Shown here: one piece after another, positions 25,623 to 38,200 of the stretch
How positions within the stretch are numbered: the stretch's first letter is position 1
Layout: each line of letters begins with the position of its first letter
Assembly: GCF_000972845.2 (NCBI RefSeq)
Contig: NC_040032.1
Span: 2,809,073-2,873,072, forward strand
DNA from: Larimichthys crocea
Taxonomy: Eukaryota; Chordata; Actinopteri; Sciaenidae
Reading direction: 5' to 3'
Length of the DNA stretch: 64,000 nucleotides
Program-made: the position numbers and the translations under genes
Notes under the pieces: model-generated
Told to the model about the DNA's origin: nothing
The model's input: the letters and a program-made list of their open reading frames with translations, nothing else
The model's database searches: none

Positions 25623-27149
25623 CTACAATCCACAGTTTCAAACAGTTTCAAACATTAGCATACCTACTCATCAGCTGGTGTAACATTTGGTTGGAATTTA
25701 ACCTGAGATAATTATAGAGACTGAGAGTGCCAAGTCAACACTTCCCTTAAGAGAGAGAGTTTCCTTTGTCTTGTTCCTCCTTTGCCAATGGAATGAGCTA
25801 TCTGCTCAAGATTTAGATTTAATTAAACCACACAGGTGATTCTTTCACCTGTTTTTTTTTTTTCATGTTGCCCTTTTCACCATTGACTTTTGTCAGCGGG
25901 CTATCTGATGCTATTAGCCCTAATTGTGCTCCATCTTTAGCAGATTTTGTTTTAAAATTATATTTTTTTTAATGAAATATTTTCCTAAAAGCATCACAGA
26001 CAAGAAGAATGGACACCAATGCTTACTATTGTAAACATATGTCAGTCAGGATTGAAGGTACTAATGTATCCTCATGCCTATAAATTGCAAACCAATGTTA
26101 CCGGACACACAAGTAATACAGCTATCTAACATTAAATTATTGTTGTTAGAGAAGTACACTTAATGTTAGTTAAAGATGAGACAACCAACCATTTGTTTTG
26201 TTCTCAGACTTTGATTTACTGTCAAGTTAGTTACACCAAAACTTGAGAAAAAATTTTCACCCTCTGAATTATTAGTTGGTTGTGAACTGTCACATTTGCT
26301 AAACTTACCCAACTCAACAGTAATATCCCCACAGGCCCACAGGAGACTTTGTAACAATATTCATCCTCTAACAAGAAACACAAGGATCAATCTGTTTATT
26401 GTCATACACACAATATAAATAAAGCATCTGCTCTTGTGGCTCCCCTTTTGGGAATACATCCAACATAAATCAATAGTTCCCTCTGAGAAGCACAGTACGT
26501 ATATACAGCTATTTGTTTCCGAGCCTACAGAGAGAGAGCCATGACGCACAGCCCACTCCTCTGGCACATAGATCGACAAGGTTCCTCCCACGGTGGCTCT
26601 CAAATCACACTCGTAAAGGCAAAGGTTAATAAGGTGTGGGTGCAACTCACTTAGTGGCTGGACTGTTGTTAGCATTTGTCCCTTATCTCAACAAAACACT
26701 TATTCTCACACGTTTCTGTAGTAAATAAAAGAGGAATGTCAATGTTATATTTGATCAGTATATTTGATGTCCTTTCTTTGCTCTCATGCATGCCTTGTTC
26801 TTCTCTCATTCTTTTTCCTGTGTCCTTGCTACATGAGCTATCTATTATCAAAACACCCCCACCTCACTCTGTCTTTATCCCCCCACAACCTCACACTCCA
26901 TCCTACGCACCGGTGTGCATGCGTTTGTCTTAGTGATTGTGTGTATTTGGATGTTTCACAAATTTTGTCATCCTAAAATGTAAACAGAAACAAAATATGA
27001 TGATATACTTAACAAATGTTGAAAAAGAAATTTTGAAAAAATATTGTTTTTTGGAAAATTCTATGCCCATTTTGAAGGTGATGTCAGCCGCATGTTTTAA
27101 AAAACTTGAGATAGGGTCATGGTTACCACTCTGTTCATCACCTCTTCTT
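25623..27149. other. Non-coding background, 25.6-27.1 kb
   Basis: Unique AT-rich sequence with a T-run near 25853. A chance 104-codon minus-strand frame at 26361-26675 has no recognisable motif. No other feature was seen. Confidence 0.6.
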
Positions 27150-27275
27150 TTTAAAGATATGATTTGGCCTTTTTAAGTTGTATTTTTGATAGAGACAGCT
27201 GAAGAGTGACATGAATGTGGGGAGAAAGAGATGGGGAACGACATGCTCTATCAACTGAGCTAATCGACACCCCAT
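27150..27275 (-). repeat. tRNA-derived SINE, truncated (B box missing)
   Basis: Read on the minus strand it opens with a tRNA-like 5' end containing the A-box stretch tagctcagttgatagag (plus 27246-27262). It then goes straight into a body with ctttctccccacattcatg and cttcagctgtctctatc, ending in an A-rich tail. Body and head match a common percomorph SINE-like repeat I know. The usual middle, with the ggttcgaatcc-type B box, is deleted, so the copy cannot drive its own transcription. Confidence 0.65.
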
Positions 27276-27509
27276 CACCTCCTCTTGTAACAACACTGTA
27301 TGCATCTGAGAACTAAGGGAAACCAATTGCTGTAATCTTGAAGTAGAATCTTTTCACTTGCTTGATGTAGGATTTCAGATGCCCAACAGTTCAACAAAAA
27401 GACATTGTCAACTTTGCAACATATGTTAGTCGAAAACCTATATATAATGTTCAGCGTCAGTTGTCAAATGTTCAGATTACCCATCATGCCGTGTCCAGTG
27501 GACATGGAT

Positions 27510-27760
27510 GCTAACTTATATAATTTCCAAACAGAATTTCAAACTTTGACTCGTCAGACCACAGGACGGTTTTCCACTTTGTCTCAGTCCATTTTAACTG
27601 AGTGTTCCTCAGCCCATCCTGTGATGTCTATGAAGGAATCATGTCTGTTTTTGATGAGGGCCTGAAGATGACGTCCAGCCAATATTGGTGTCCCACCAGG
27701 TGTTATCTTTTAGCATTTCAGATTTTCAAACTAATTTTCTGAAATAGTTTTGCAATAAAT
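27510..27760 (-). pseudogene. Tc1/mariner transposase fragment (relic)
   Basis: The minus strand encodes two separate pieces of a Tc1-family DDE transposase in the right order. The first, about 27700 down to 27600, reads TPILAGRHLQALIKNRHDSF and continues with an ITGWAEEHS stretch, the linker region after the DNA-binding domain. The second, about 27595 to 27515, reads KWTETKWKTVLWSDESKFEI, which holds the first catalytic Asp of the DDE triad (the D of WSDESKF). An internal deletion of roughly 45 residues plus a frameshift joins them. Stop codons occur both upstream and after the second piece. No terminal inverted repeats could be identified. The fragment is inactive, with no sign of later host use. 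Confidence 0.85.
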
Positions 27761-27769
27761 GTTGCTACT

Positions 27770-30700
27770 TCTGAATGATTCTTGACGTTTTCTTTGTTAT
27801 ATTAATTGTAAAGGTCAAGTAGTAAAGGGTATATTACATTGGAGAATAATTTGTGGTGAGCCATGTGGTGACTTAGAATGGAGAACAGCTTTTGTGCAAA
27901 TCTTGGCACAGTTCATATTTTTGCCCATAAGAAACAGCAGCAGTGAAGTGTTCTCTTGCAGATAATCGTCTTACAGTTTTAAGCTCTCGCCGATGACCAA
28001 TGTGTTTTGTGACCACCACAGCCACAAATGAGCTACTGTGCCTCTTTCACATACTGATGAACCAGTCCCTTCACTTTAGAGCAATCTGCCATTGTCACAC
28101 AAATTAATCTCTTTTTAATCAGTCTTGAGGAGTGATGTCAAAAGTTCAAGAAGTGTCAACATATATGCGGTCAGCTGCACTAATATTTAATATTAAAGGC
28201 GAATATGTCATTCTCAAGTGGAGAAAACCAGGGCACTAAAAAAAAATCAAATAAATCTACAGTCATGAACTGAATTTAATAGAAAATCTGAAACAGTAAA
28301 AAACAAAACAAAAAAGCTCTGGTATTCAGATCCAATTGTTACTCACAAGTGTTCAGCAAGTGTAAAGGAAAATTTACCATTTGGGGCTATCTGTCATTTC
28401 ATCACCTCATCTTACAGTTCATACAGTATTGAACCAACATCACAGCTAAAATTATTAAAAAACCCTTTACAGTACTATAGTACTATATATAAACCTGTAT
28501 ACATGCATATAAATGGTTTTATATTTCTATTGTTTTGCCTTAAGTTACAATAGATGGTAAGAACAAGAACTGTTTCTACTTTCTCCTGCTTTCTTCTCAT
28601 ATGGAGGTCCATCAATATGCTACAATATGTTACAAAAACTGTATATGGCATTGTACCTGCAAACATAGCTTAAGCACCACACTGTCAATTTTTTCTGCTT
28701 TTCAAAATCAGTCTTTTTAGTCTCCAGTAACCTTGTCTGGTAACCATGCATGCATTCCTTCACATTTCTTGCATTGTCATTTGCAACGGGTCCCACAAGC
28801 CTCTGTTCTCCAGCTGGCAGTGTGAAGGTCTCTGGTAGCTGGGACAGCTGGTAAGCATATACAGTCTTTCCATCACTCAGTGTGTAACTGCAGGTTCATG
28901 CTGTGTCATACTAGACTCCCTGAAGTTGAATTTTTCTTTTTCAGGTTGTCTCACATAAGAAACACACAGGGTACATCGAGGGACTTTTTGTTTGTCTCAT
29001 AGCAAATGTACCATTGTTAGTGTTTCAGGTCCTTGAGTAGGAGAAAGCGATCAAGTGAGTGTTTAAGAAAGTAAATTTTGGTATTTTGTAAATGCTTATA
29101 TAACTGAAATCTTTGGCATTTGATCCTGATTTTTTTTAAAGAAGAAAGAAAAGGAAAAGGGTTTTTTAGTTATCCCTCCATCCAGTTTAAACCACATATT
29201 CTTTTTCATGGCATTTCTGAGTCTAGAGTGATGGCAGCAAACTAAGCAAAGTAGACATCCTTTAAATGAATGCTTGACTCATTTGGCAGTCTAGATATGT
29301 ATGTCTCCACAGGGAGTAGTTCAGGAGGCATCCTGATGAGATGCATGAACCAGCAGCTCTGAGTGAGTTCCCCAGTTTGCCCAGACCAGAATCCTACTTA
29401 TATGTGCAAATCTTTCATTCCCCAAAGTACAAAGGACTGTGGGTTGGAGTGTAAGGTTGTTTTAAGTAAACAAAGACATTTACATTCAGGCTCGGCTCCC
29501 TCTTCCCTACCATCGCTATATATGGAAGCTGCCTCACTTTGCCTGCTGACCTTCAGCTCCATACTAAGCAAGAACAAGACCTTAGGAAACTTAAAATTCT
29601 TCACCTGGACCCACAACTCTCAAGGACAAGGTATTTCATTGTTTTTTATTGACAATATTTTTTTTAAACAAGTAGTTCTACTTTTACTCAAGTTAATCAA
29701 ATGGTAATTTTCACTTTCAATTGGGTCATTTATGTATCTATTTTACTTTAGTCTAGACTTTCAGTACATTAACCTCCTATGGAAATGATCATTAGCAAAC
29801 GTAATCATGATCAGAACTAATGCATTGCCATTATTGTTAGTGCTCGTTCTAGTATTGCAATGTACTGCAGTTTTGCATGCGGTTTGTCCAAGTAGTGTTG
29901 CCAGCAAAAGCGGTTAAGCTGGTGGTTCTGGTTCAAGGCCAAGAACATGTTAGGAGATTGCAATATGACTAGTTGTACACATTGTAGATATGTATTTCTG
30001 TTTCCTCTGACATTCAAATTATATTTAAAAAGTGTGGAAAAGAAAAAAAAAGTTAAAATAACTACTTCCTTAAAACGAGTAACAGCAGCTTCAGAAAAAA
30101 AAATTAAATAAAATGGGAGCAATGAAAAATAAGCACCAGACAGTTGATGGAGGTATACAGCCCTCACATACATACATGATTTCATCTGCATCTACAAAGG
30201 CCTCTGTAGTCTTTGTCATCTGCAGTCTGCTGTATCAGGACTTCCTAAGCTCCTTACTTTCAACCTGACGGTTTTCTCCCAAGGTTCCTCCATGATCTGC
30301 TGTCACTAAATACACCAACAACCTTCTGGCCACAGATCAAAACAACTATTTTACCAAAGGAGGCTTTGAAATAAGTCTGCTGGGATGTGGGTTCCAGTTA
30401 GATGCTTAGTTTTATTTTACAATGATTTCTCAAAATTAATATTATTATTTACACAATTGCAATATACAATTTTTAACACTCTTTGTCTAGAACATCTTGA
30501 TAATAGTTTATAGTAAGCAATCTTTTTTATTTGACTGGTTTTATAAACTGCCTATTTTGAGAAATTCTCGATTAACAAAACTGGATTGATGGTGAAAATA
30601 GACAAAAGTTACTGCATGTGAAAATTACAAGACTGAACTCTAAAATAACCACAAGATAATCAGCCAGCAGGTGTTCTCCTCAAACTGGATCAATTTAAAC

Positions 30701-32260
30701 CCTCCACCAGTGTGGCCCTTATAAGATTGGGTGTGCAGGGTGGATATCTCCCCCCTAGCAGTCCTTAATGCAGAGTGATACCTGAATGACCATTACCAAG
30801 ACATCAATCTCAATTTAGTTTCCTCCTGGGGAGTATAACTTGGTAATAAGTTAGAGAAATGGACACTTTTGCCAGCTGATGGTAATTCACTATGTATGCA
30901 AGCTGTCAAATACATGGGCTGAGGTCTTTGATCAAAGTTTATGAAAGGTTTGATAGCTTTTAGTAAAGATAAAGGAAGAAGAAGTGTAAGAGAAGAGGAG
31001 AGAGAGAAAAGGTGAATTTCCAGACTCACACATTCAGGAAACACATTGGAATTGTATAAAAGATACAGAAAAATAACAACCCATATTTATTCATCAGATT
31101 CTACCCAGCGGTTTTCCTCCCAATTAAAGGCCTGTGTGCACAGTGCATTACAGGCGCTTTGTTGTGTTCAGTTGGACTATGCTCACAAAAACACACAGGC
31201 ACTCTCTATGTTTCTGTAGAACCTTTTTATTGGAATCAACTTAGTGACAATGCAAAAACACAGTTTGATCTTATATAACATGCTGTGACCGGGGGGCCAC
31301 AATTGCTGGAACTGTTCCCTGACCATAGTGCACCCTGTGGCAAACAAAGTTATAGATGAGGAAAAAACTTAATCAGCAATTTTGAATATACCAGACTTAC
31401 ATAATTAATGGTTTGCAACACCAATGGATCACCAGGGGTTCTTAATGTTAAATAAAATAATAATTATAATTTAAAAAAAAAAAACTCACATTGCTCACTG
31501 TAATATATTACCGAGTCTCAAAAGTAGATTTTTTGTTGTATTGGAATTAATGAAAAACAGTGACTTCAGTTCAGCCAGGTTTATTTATTTTGCTTTCATT
31601 CTTGTTAAATTTGTTCACATCATCAGTCCTTCAACCCTGACAAACGACAAACACACTAGTATGTGGGCTGTAACGCGTAATCATTTAGCACTATTTAAAA
31701 TCTGTTTCCCTGTGCCTTCCTCTAAAACACTGCCTGTTCCTGCTCTCTGAAGACAATAATATTGGCTTTTGCTATGGGGTATGTCCTCCAAGTTTTGTAC
31801 CACAGCAATGAAAACATCTATGAATATTATCTCAAGCACTCTATGAGCAAAACAGAGCCATTTGATGTCTATCATTCAGTCTCTCTTTTTACAGTGACCT
31901 CACATAAGATTATAATTCGAATTATAATGGAACAGATTTTCCCACCATCACTCGTATCACAAATTGAATAAAAGTCTGTAAACATGATAATTAAAGCATG
32001 ATACAGCCTGATCACATATGAGACATCCATTTAGTGTTGTGGTGGTGCTATCAATGGGTAGTAATAATAATAACAGACATCTTCCGTCAAGTATAAATCC
32101 AGCTTAAGAGGGAGTGAAAATGAAGTAGCGGAAGTGCAATAGGAAAAGATAAGACGTGAACAGCTGTTTCCTTCCATGGTCATTAATATCTGTGTCATTT
32201 ACAGAGTAAAAATTGGTCCCATTGTAGTCCAGTGCAAATTGCTTTTTATTGCAGTATGGC
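27770..32260. other. Non-coding background, 27.8-32.3 kb
   Basis: AT-rich unique sequence. A perfect 20-base palindrome (attataattcgaattataat) lies at 31909-31928. No gene is recognised. The open frames at about 29363-29707 and 29817-30191 carry no motif I can name. Confidence 0.6.
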
Positions 32261-32457
32261 TACGTTTATATTCTGCAGCTATACTGTAAGAAAGAAACTG
32301 TTGTTTTTACAGTCAAAAACTGGCAGCTGTGGTTACCCGAATTTTACCCTAATAAAACTGGTTTAACCTTTTAATATTACGGTAAAAGGATATAAGTACT
32401 GTTGATTTCGGGTATAAGGTTGACGTTTGATTCCATATTTCAAAATGCCTGTAGATT

Positions 32458-32698
32458 TCACAATGAAAAACTGCTAAACCATGACAGTAAAAGACTGTAA
32501 AATATGCCATTAAATACTGTATTATGGTGATTTACTGTACAATTAACAGTATCTAAGATAAAATACTGCTTTATAAATTGAATGTATAAAAGAAGGTTCT
32601 GAAATATTTTGTTTTCCTGTATACCCTGTGTAAAATACAATCATACCTTGTCATATTTTACAGTCTTTTACTATCATGGTTTGGCAGTTTTTCACAGT
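32458..32698. mobile_element. Short inverted-repeat element (MITE-like)
   Basis: The 46-bp arm 32461-32506 is the reverse complement of 32652-32697 at 42 of 46 positions, separated by about 145 bp. The arms contain gtaaaagactgtaaaatatg, and several acagta/tactgt motifs recur nearby back to about 32285, so the element may be longer. There is no open frame. This architecture fits a non-autonomous DNA transposon. The superfamily is unknown. Confidence 0.7.
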
Positions 32699-32730
32699 TT
32701 ACAGTTGGCATTGTTATGGAATTTTCTATC

Positions 32731-33225
32731 CTTAGGTTACACGAGGTCATGTGTGGGCCTTGAGGTCCTCAGCAGTATTAATAATTGTTTGTTTTTGGTT
32801 GAGAACAGTCGGTGCCAGTCTATCTCAACACAGTGGTGGCCAGGGTCGAAGAGACCTATTGCTGCCTTCTTAGTCATAATAGATAGCTGGCCGTTGATGT
32901 TCCAGTCTGCGTAAACAGACATCTGTGTCTCCAGATTAGAATGTGCTGACAATAACACCTCCATGAGTAAAGACATTCTCTTTGACTAATTCTGGGGCGT
33001 GTAGTATTTGGGGTGTGATCTTGGGGTTTAAAGTCTATCCACCAGGATGAGTTCGTCAGAATGTGAGACCGACTCAGGCACTTCTGATGAACTTTGAGAG
33101 TGTCTCTAATTCTCCTTGGCCAAGCGTCAATAAAAAATACAGCATAAGACATCAGAGGCTCCTGAACACTTTCTTCCTTCCTGACCTCACCATTGACCTT
33201 TTCGGCAATTTCTCCACAACAGGCA
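32731..33225. repeat. Unclassified dispersed repeat, copy 2
   Basis: This is the partner of 14052-14532. The minus-strand reading contains WWIDFKPQDHTPNT but is shifted shortly afterwards by an indel, so this copy is broken relative to copy 1. It begins about 20-30 bp after the inverted-repeat element ending near 32698, so the two may be nested or adjacent insertions. Confidence 0.85.
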
Positions 33226-35042
33226 TGGCAGTTAGCATCTTATGCATCTCATATGATGCAACTGACAGGATAGAGGAAAAAGAGCCTGTGTCTGTATCTG
33301 TGTGGCTTTACATGAACAGCTCACTCTCTTTTTTTCATTTCTAGAATGAACAGACACTTTATTACAGTCTCACTGGTTAACTTCAGACACTTTAATCAGC
33401 CTTTTGCCCGACCATTTTTGAAGGAACTGAATCATTGATGCACTCACCTTCTAAGACAGCTTGAATTTAAGAGAGACTCCCGTATTTGTATTTCTCAAAT
33501 TGTATACAGTTGGGATGTAACACATACAGTATTTGCCATTTTTAGAAGAGGGAATTGTGTGTGGGAGTGCCTTATCTCACTCTTGACATAAGTCAACATT
33601 CAGTCGCTACAGTTGAGACCACATTCAGCTAAATCACAAAAATAAGATAAGTTAAAATGAGACAGAGAGAAAAGAAGATGGTCTGCTCTGTGATTACCTG
33701 TGGAATCTGGACTCTGGAAAAATGAGCAAGTCCATAAAGAGGGCACTAGATGAACATTTACACATAAAGGAGACAGAAAATAAGATGAAGGAAAAATATG
33801 GCTGAGGAAAGGGATCAACACAGGAGATATAAAACAAAATGAGAAGGTCTTGACCTGAACACCAGTGGTCAAGTTAATGGATAAAAGGAGCAACAAGACA
33901 AACCCACCTTTAGCCAAGAGGTCAAATAAACAGCACTTGGGCAAACGATAGTTACATGTTAGAGCAGGGGAAATCCTCCCACCCACAACAACAGTGGCAC
34001 AAATATAAAGTAATTGTTTCTGTATTCCTTATAGATGGTGCATTCCTCTTCCTCTGGCATTTTCATTGCAATGGGAACCAATTACAGTGCGGTGGCCTGA
34101 ATCTATCACATTATGTAGTCTCTAAAATCAGTGCGATGTCAGCGCCCAGAAGAGAATGAATCGGACACTATTTAATATTGTATTTGTTCTGCTAGTTCGT
34201 GTAATCTCAGGATAAAATGTAATAACGAATAATTCAATCTCCATTTATTCTGCCCATGAAATTCCATTCTCCAGTATTATTGAATGAATACACTGTCATG
34301 TCCGTATAAGAAATTTAAAGACTATGTAAGGCCTTGAGTCATTATAATACCTTCTGTGTCCTTTTCAAGGTGGCACTCATTCTTAAATGGACTAATCTTG
34401 TGTAAAAATAATTCATGAACTTCCCATTTCTAAGATGACTTAGAATTCCAGATGAGCAATTATTTCTTCAATAGGGGACATTTGATAGAAAAAAAAAAGA
34501 AAAAAAAAGTTCTGTATGTGAGATGTATGAGCAGAAATCATGCTCCTGTAGTGAAGGCTAAAAAGGGACATGAATAATATACTGTAATAAGACATGAGTG
34601 ATCTCCAAATTAATCTCCAATAAACCTCCTGTACGTAGACCCAACACTTTGTTCCAACCTGAAATATCACATCAACAGAGGATGAATCATGCTGACTGTG
34701 GTTATCCCTAGACTTTGTCTTTAGCACCACCAGTAGTTTAAAGTATTCACATGTCCTGTAAAATATCTGAACATCTTTTGGATTGGTATAAAATTTGGTG
34801 TTGACATCCATGGATCCCTGACAATGAAACTTTGGCTGTTGCCAAACGTTTCCTAGTGACACCATGAGGTTAGTATGTGGTTTAGAACTGTAATCACTTT
34901 AGTGATCCTCTGACTTATCATTTGGCCAAACATCTGATTAAACTTTTAAATTGTCCAGTGCTTTAGTCTATGACCATACCTAACGCTGTGCCTAATGAGC
35001 ATCACCTTACAGAGCTGCTAACATGGCTGTAGACTCTTACGC
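33226..35042. other. Non-coding background, 33.2-35.0 kb
   Basis: No gene or repeat is recognised beyond short A-runs (about 34490-34508). The 141-codon minus-strand frame at 34440-34865 shows no domain or motif and is interpreted as chance. Confidence 0.55.
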
Positions 35043-35293
35043 CGAAACCCCACTGCACATGCCTCTGGCACGTCAAGTACGCGCTGCGATTTTGGGCTGT
35101 CCTGCACGCGACTTCAAACCCCACCGCCAGACTTTGTTTACTTGCTCAGATTTCAACATTTTTTCTGCACGCTCGAGGTGGTCTGTGTAAATTGACAAGT
35201 TCTGCTCGCGTCAATCATAAAAAATAGAACAGACACGCAATTCAGGTCTAGCGACGATTCTGAAACGCACCATGGCCAACCAGTGGGGTTTGA
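35043..35293. mobile_element. CpG-dense segment with terminal inverted repeats (possible MITE)
   Basis: cgaaaccccactg at 35043-35055 and cagtggggtttga at 35281-35293 are inverted copies. The interval is far richer in CpG than anything else in the window (e.g. caagtacgcgctgcga, cctgcacgcgactt). CpG-rich sequence continues to about 35350 (gatggcgcgtgcgttgcc). There is no coding potential. The simplest reading is a relatively young non-autonomous DNA transposon; a small CpG island is the alternative. Confidence 0.5.
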
Positions 35294-38200
35294 TACATTT
35301 ACTAGAATGGCTGCGTATTACTCACGATGGCGCGTGCGTTGCCATGGACGAGCCCAGTTGCCCTGTGCTTGCTGATGCTGAAGAGACTTGGCCTCTCTTA
35401 GCAATATGCTAATAGTGCTTCCTGACTTCTATAAACTGCTTCACAGAGTAGGCCACAATACAATGCAGGTCACACATAGTGCATGGCTGATGCTCTGCAT
35501 TTTGAGGTTGTTCTCAGTGTACAGTATCGACCTATGACCCTGATGGGGATACAGACAGGCCCACAGACACAGACCCCTACCTGTGGCATTTGAGGTCTGA
35601 GCCAAAAACAGAATGGATAATGTTTTTTCTCCACATCAGTCATGATGCCTTTGAGCAGGGTGCTAATGAGGAATCAGTAAGATTTCTAATGCCCCAGCCA
35701 ACATCTCTCCAATAGGGTGACATGTCATCGACTCAGTGAGCATTTAATTATCAGCTGAAGTTTCTGGTTTAAAACTTTTCAGCCTGCTTACTGTGTGCAA
35801 TAATTTCCCTACTTGCTCTGATTTTAAGACCTTCTTCCTAACTTTTTAAATCAGAAATGCATTCAGCTAAACTGTAAAACTACTCAAACAACACCTACCA
35901 TGTGCAGTAATGGCAATGTGAGTGCTGGCTTTGGTCTACACAAAGCAAAACAAACCTGGATTTTTAGTATTCTGTTCATCTGTGCCTTTCACCCAAGAAT
36001 GTGAGTAATGACTTTGGCAGATTACTTTCTCTGGAACAGAAATTATGGATTTATTTAAAGAGATGCTTTACAAATAAACAGTGAACACAAATTAGTGTAA
36101 TTGATATTGGTTAGTACTGGAAAGTGCAAGAAAGAGTGAGTGCAGACAGGGAATATGAGGCAGAGACAGTTAGAGGGTGGGCCAAAAAATAAGATAATCT
36201 AATAATTCACGTTGGAAGCTTAAGATTCGCTCTCATCAAAGTGTGATCCTTGGGGTTTGAAGTTTCAAAAATAATACAGGAGCAAAGGATGAGAAAATAG
36301 ATTTGATCAGTATCTCCAAAGAGAGAAAATGCTTATTCATGCTGGGTTAGCCACATATCTCAGCAATCCGGTGTGACTTTGAAGAATCTTTGCAGACAGT
36401 TTTTTCAGGCCAAACCATGAGGACATTACAATCCAGGTCACAGTGCCATTACACTTTCACTCTGTTTCCAAAGTGTTTTCTAGCTCTGAGTCACGGCTAA
36501 CCTGCCTAATCAAAAAAGACATGAAAGTGTTGCTCCTTTTGAACCAGAGTCATTAGCAGCAGCAACCTCAGGGACTCAGCCATTGCAAACACTGTGTCCT
36601 GCCTAATCACAAGGATAACAGCTAGATTTAAGCAGAATGCACAGAAGTCTGACAAGTTCTCTGAAGTTTTGCACTCAGCTCCAGTGTTGCTGGAAAGTCT
36701 GCATTCTATCCCTCCATCTGCACTGTTAAGACTGCCGTAACCACAGGCATATCTCAGACACAGGTAATTCACGGTACCCATCATAAGATATTAAAGTTCC
36801 CACGGAATGAAAAACAGTGGTGTTTGATTCTGCATATGTTTCTAGGCCAATAGGGAATGTCACATCCTACATATTGACCAGTGTTTCAAGTAGCCAGTAT
36901 GCATTTATATGTAATATATGCAATAGCCTGGAAAGAGGGTTTTCTTGGTGGGGTTGGCTCCTGGAATCCTGGGACTGAGTTAGTTAGATTAGCTATCTGC
37001 AAGGTGAACTGAGGTAACAACATTTAGTGGTTCACAACTCAGCAATCTCTCTGTTATTCCCTGTAGGTCTCAGAGGCTGTGCTTGGTGCCAGTCCAGGTG
37101 CTGAGCCCAGGTCTGTTGCCTGCTAAAAGTAGATTCAGTTAGCAGCAGTTAATTAATGATAGGCTACTTAAGCAAGCCTTTAGGCTAAAGCTGTCCATCA
37201 GATATAGAGTTGAAGCTTAGCAGCCATAGGACCAGGGAAAACCAGGAAATATATGCTGTATAAAATCCAGTTTCACCAAAATCAGTGAATAAAGTTATAA
37301 ATTTGTGCTCTTGCACAGTAATGAGTGAGGCCCAGCATACAGTGTGTTCTAAACATTAGGGTACGTGGTACCTGCTTAATTATATATCAGCCTTTCTCTA
37401 AAACTGGAGGACTGAGCAGAGATTTCACAAAATCAAATCAGCTTTCTTAGTTTCTTAGGTTCTTTGGTTTCTTAGGTTTCAAACAGTACCATGATGAATT
37501 AGTTGCAGCTGTTGAAGAGCTTCTTGCAGAAAGACCTGAAAACCTTTACAGCCATCAAAACTAACAGAGCTAAACCAGCTGTCAGATTTGATCTTATCAA
37601 CGTTCATCCAGATTCTTCCGCACATAAGTTTGTTTTCTAATCTCACTTATCTCCCATCTGGAAGTTCTGCAGCTTCTTTTAAGCTTGATCCTAAAACTGA
37701 AATGCTTCAGTGCTGCCTGTTTTCAGTCTCAACTAATTCTCGCATGTCACTCATCTTGTACACTTTATCCACTCTGTGCACACATCAGTCTCATACTTGT
37801 ACAAGTGTGTGAGGCTGAAAAGGATTTACTGTATGCTCTCTCCCACTTTCATGCTCTTTGCTCTCTGTATTGCTTCTTTGCTTACCTGGTTATACATTAT
37901 TGAATTATATCCCATCTACTCTACTACCTGTACAATTGCACCTACTTTACTGTATTATGCATTGTTGCTTTGAAAGAGAAATGTAACTACTCTATAGGTG
38001 AAGAGAGAAAATAGAGCTACCAACAGAAACTGCAACTCTAGCAGGAAATCCAACAAAAAAGACAATATAGTGGCAGCTACACTCAGTAGAAAATGATCTA
38101 AGCAATGAAAGGTCAGTACAATGTAATTCACTTTTATCAGTCACAATGAAAAGTTGTGTTGTTGTTGTTTTTTTTTTTTTTTTTGCTTTAGCACCCCTTT

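Noticed and set aside
14052..33225. The two ~490-bp repeats as LTRs of one 19-kb provirus-like element
   Set aside because: The interior has no retroelement gene order, and its relics (Tc1, SINE) are unrelated. About 10% divergence and no target-site duplication also argue against it, so they are treated as dispersed copies.
34440..34865. 141-codon minus-strand open frame
   Set aside because: No domain; it ends in a poly-Phe run from an A-rich tract, and no supporting signals surround it.
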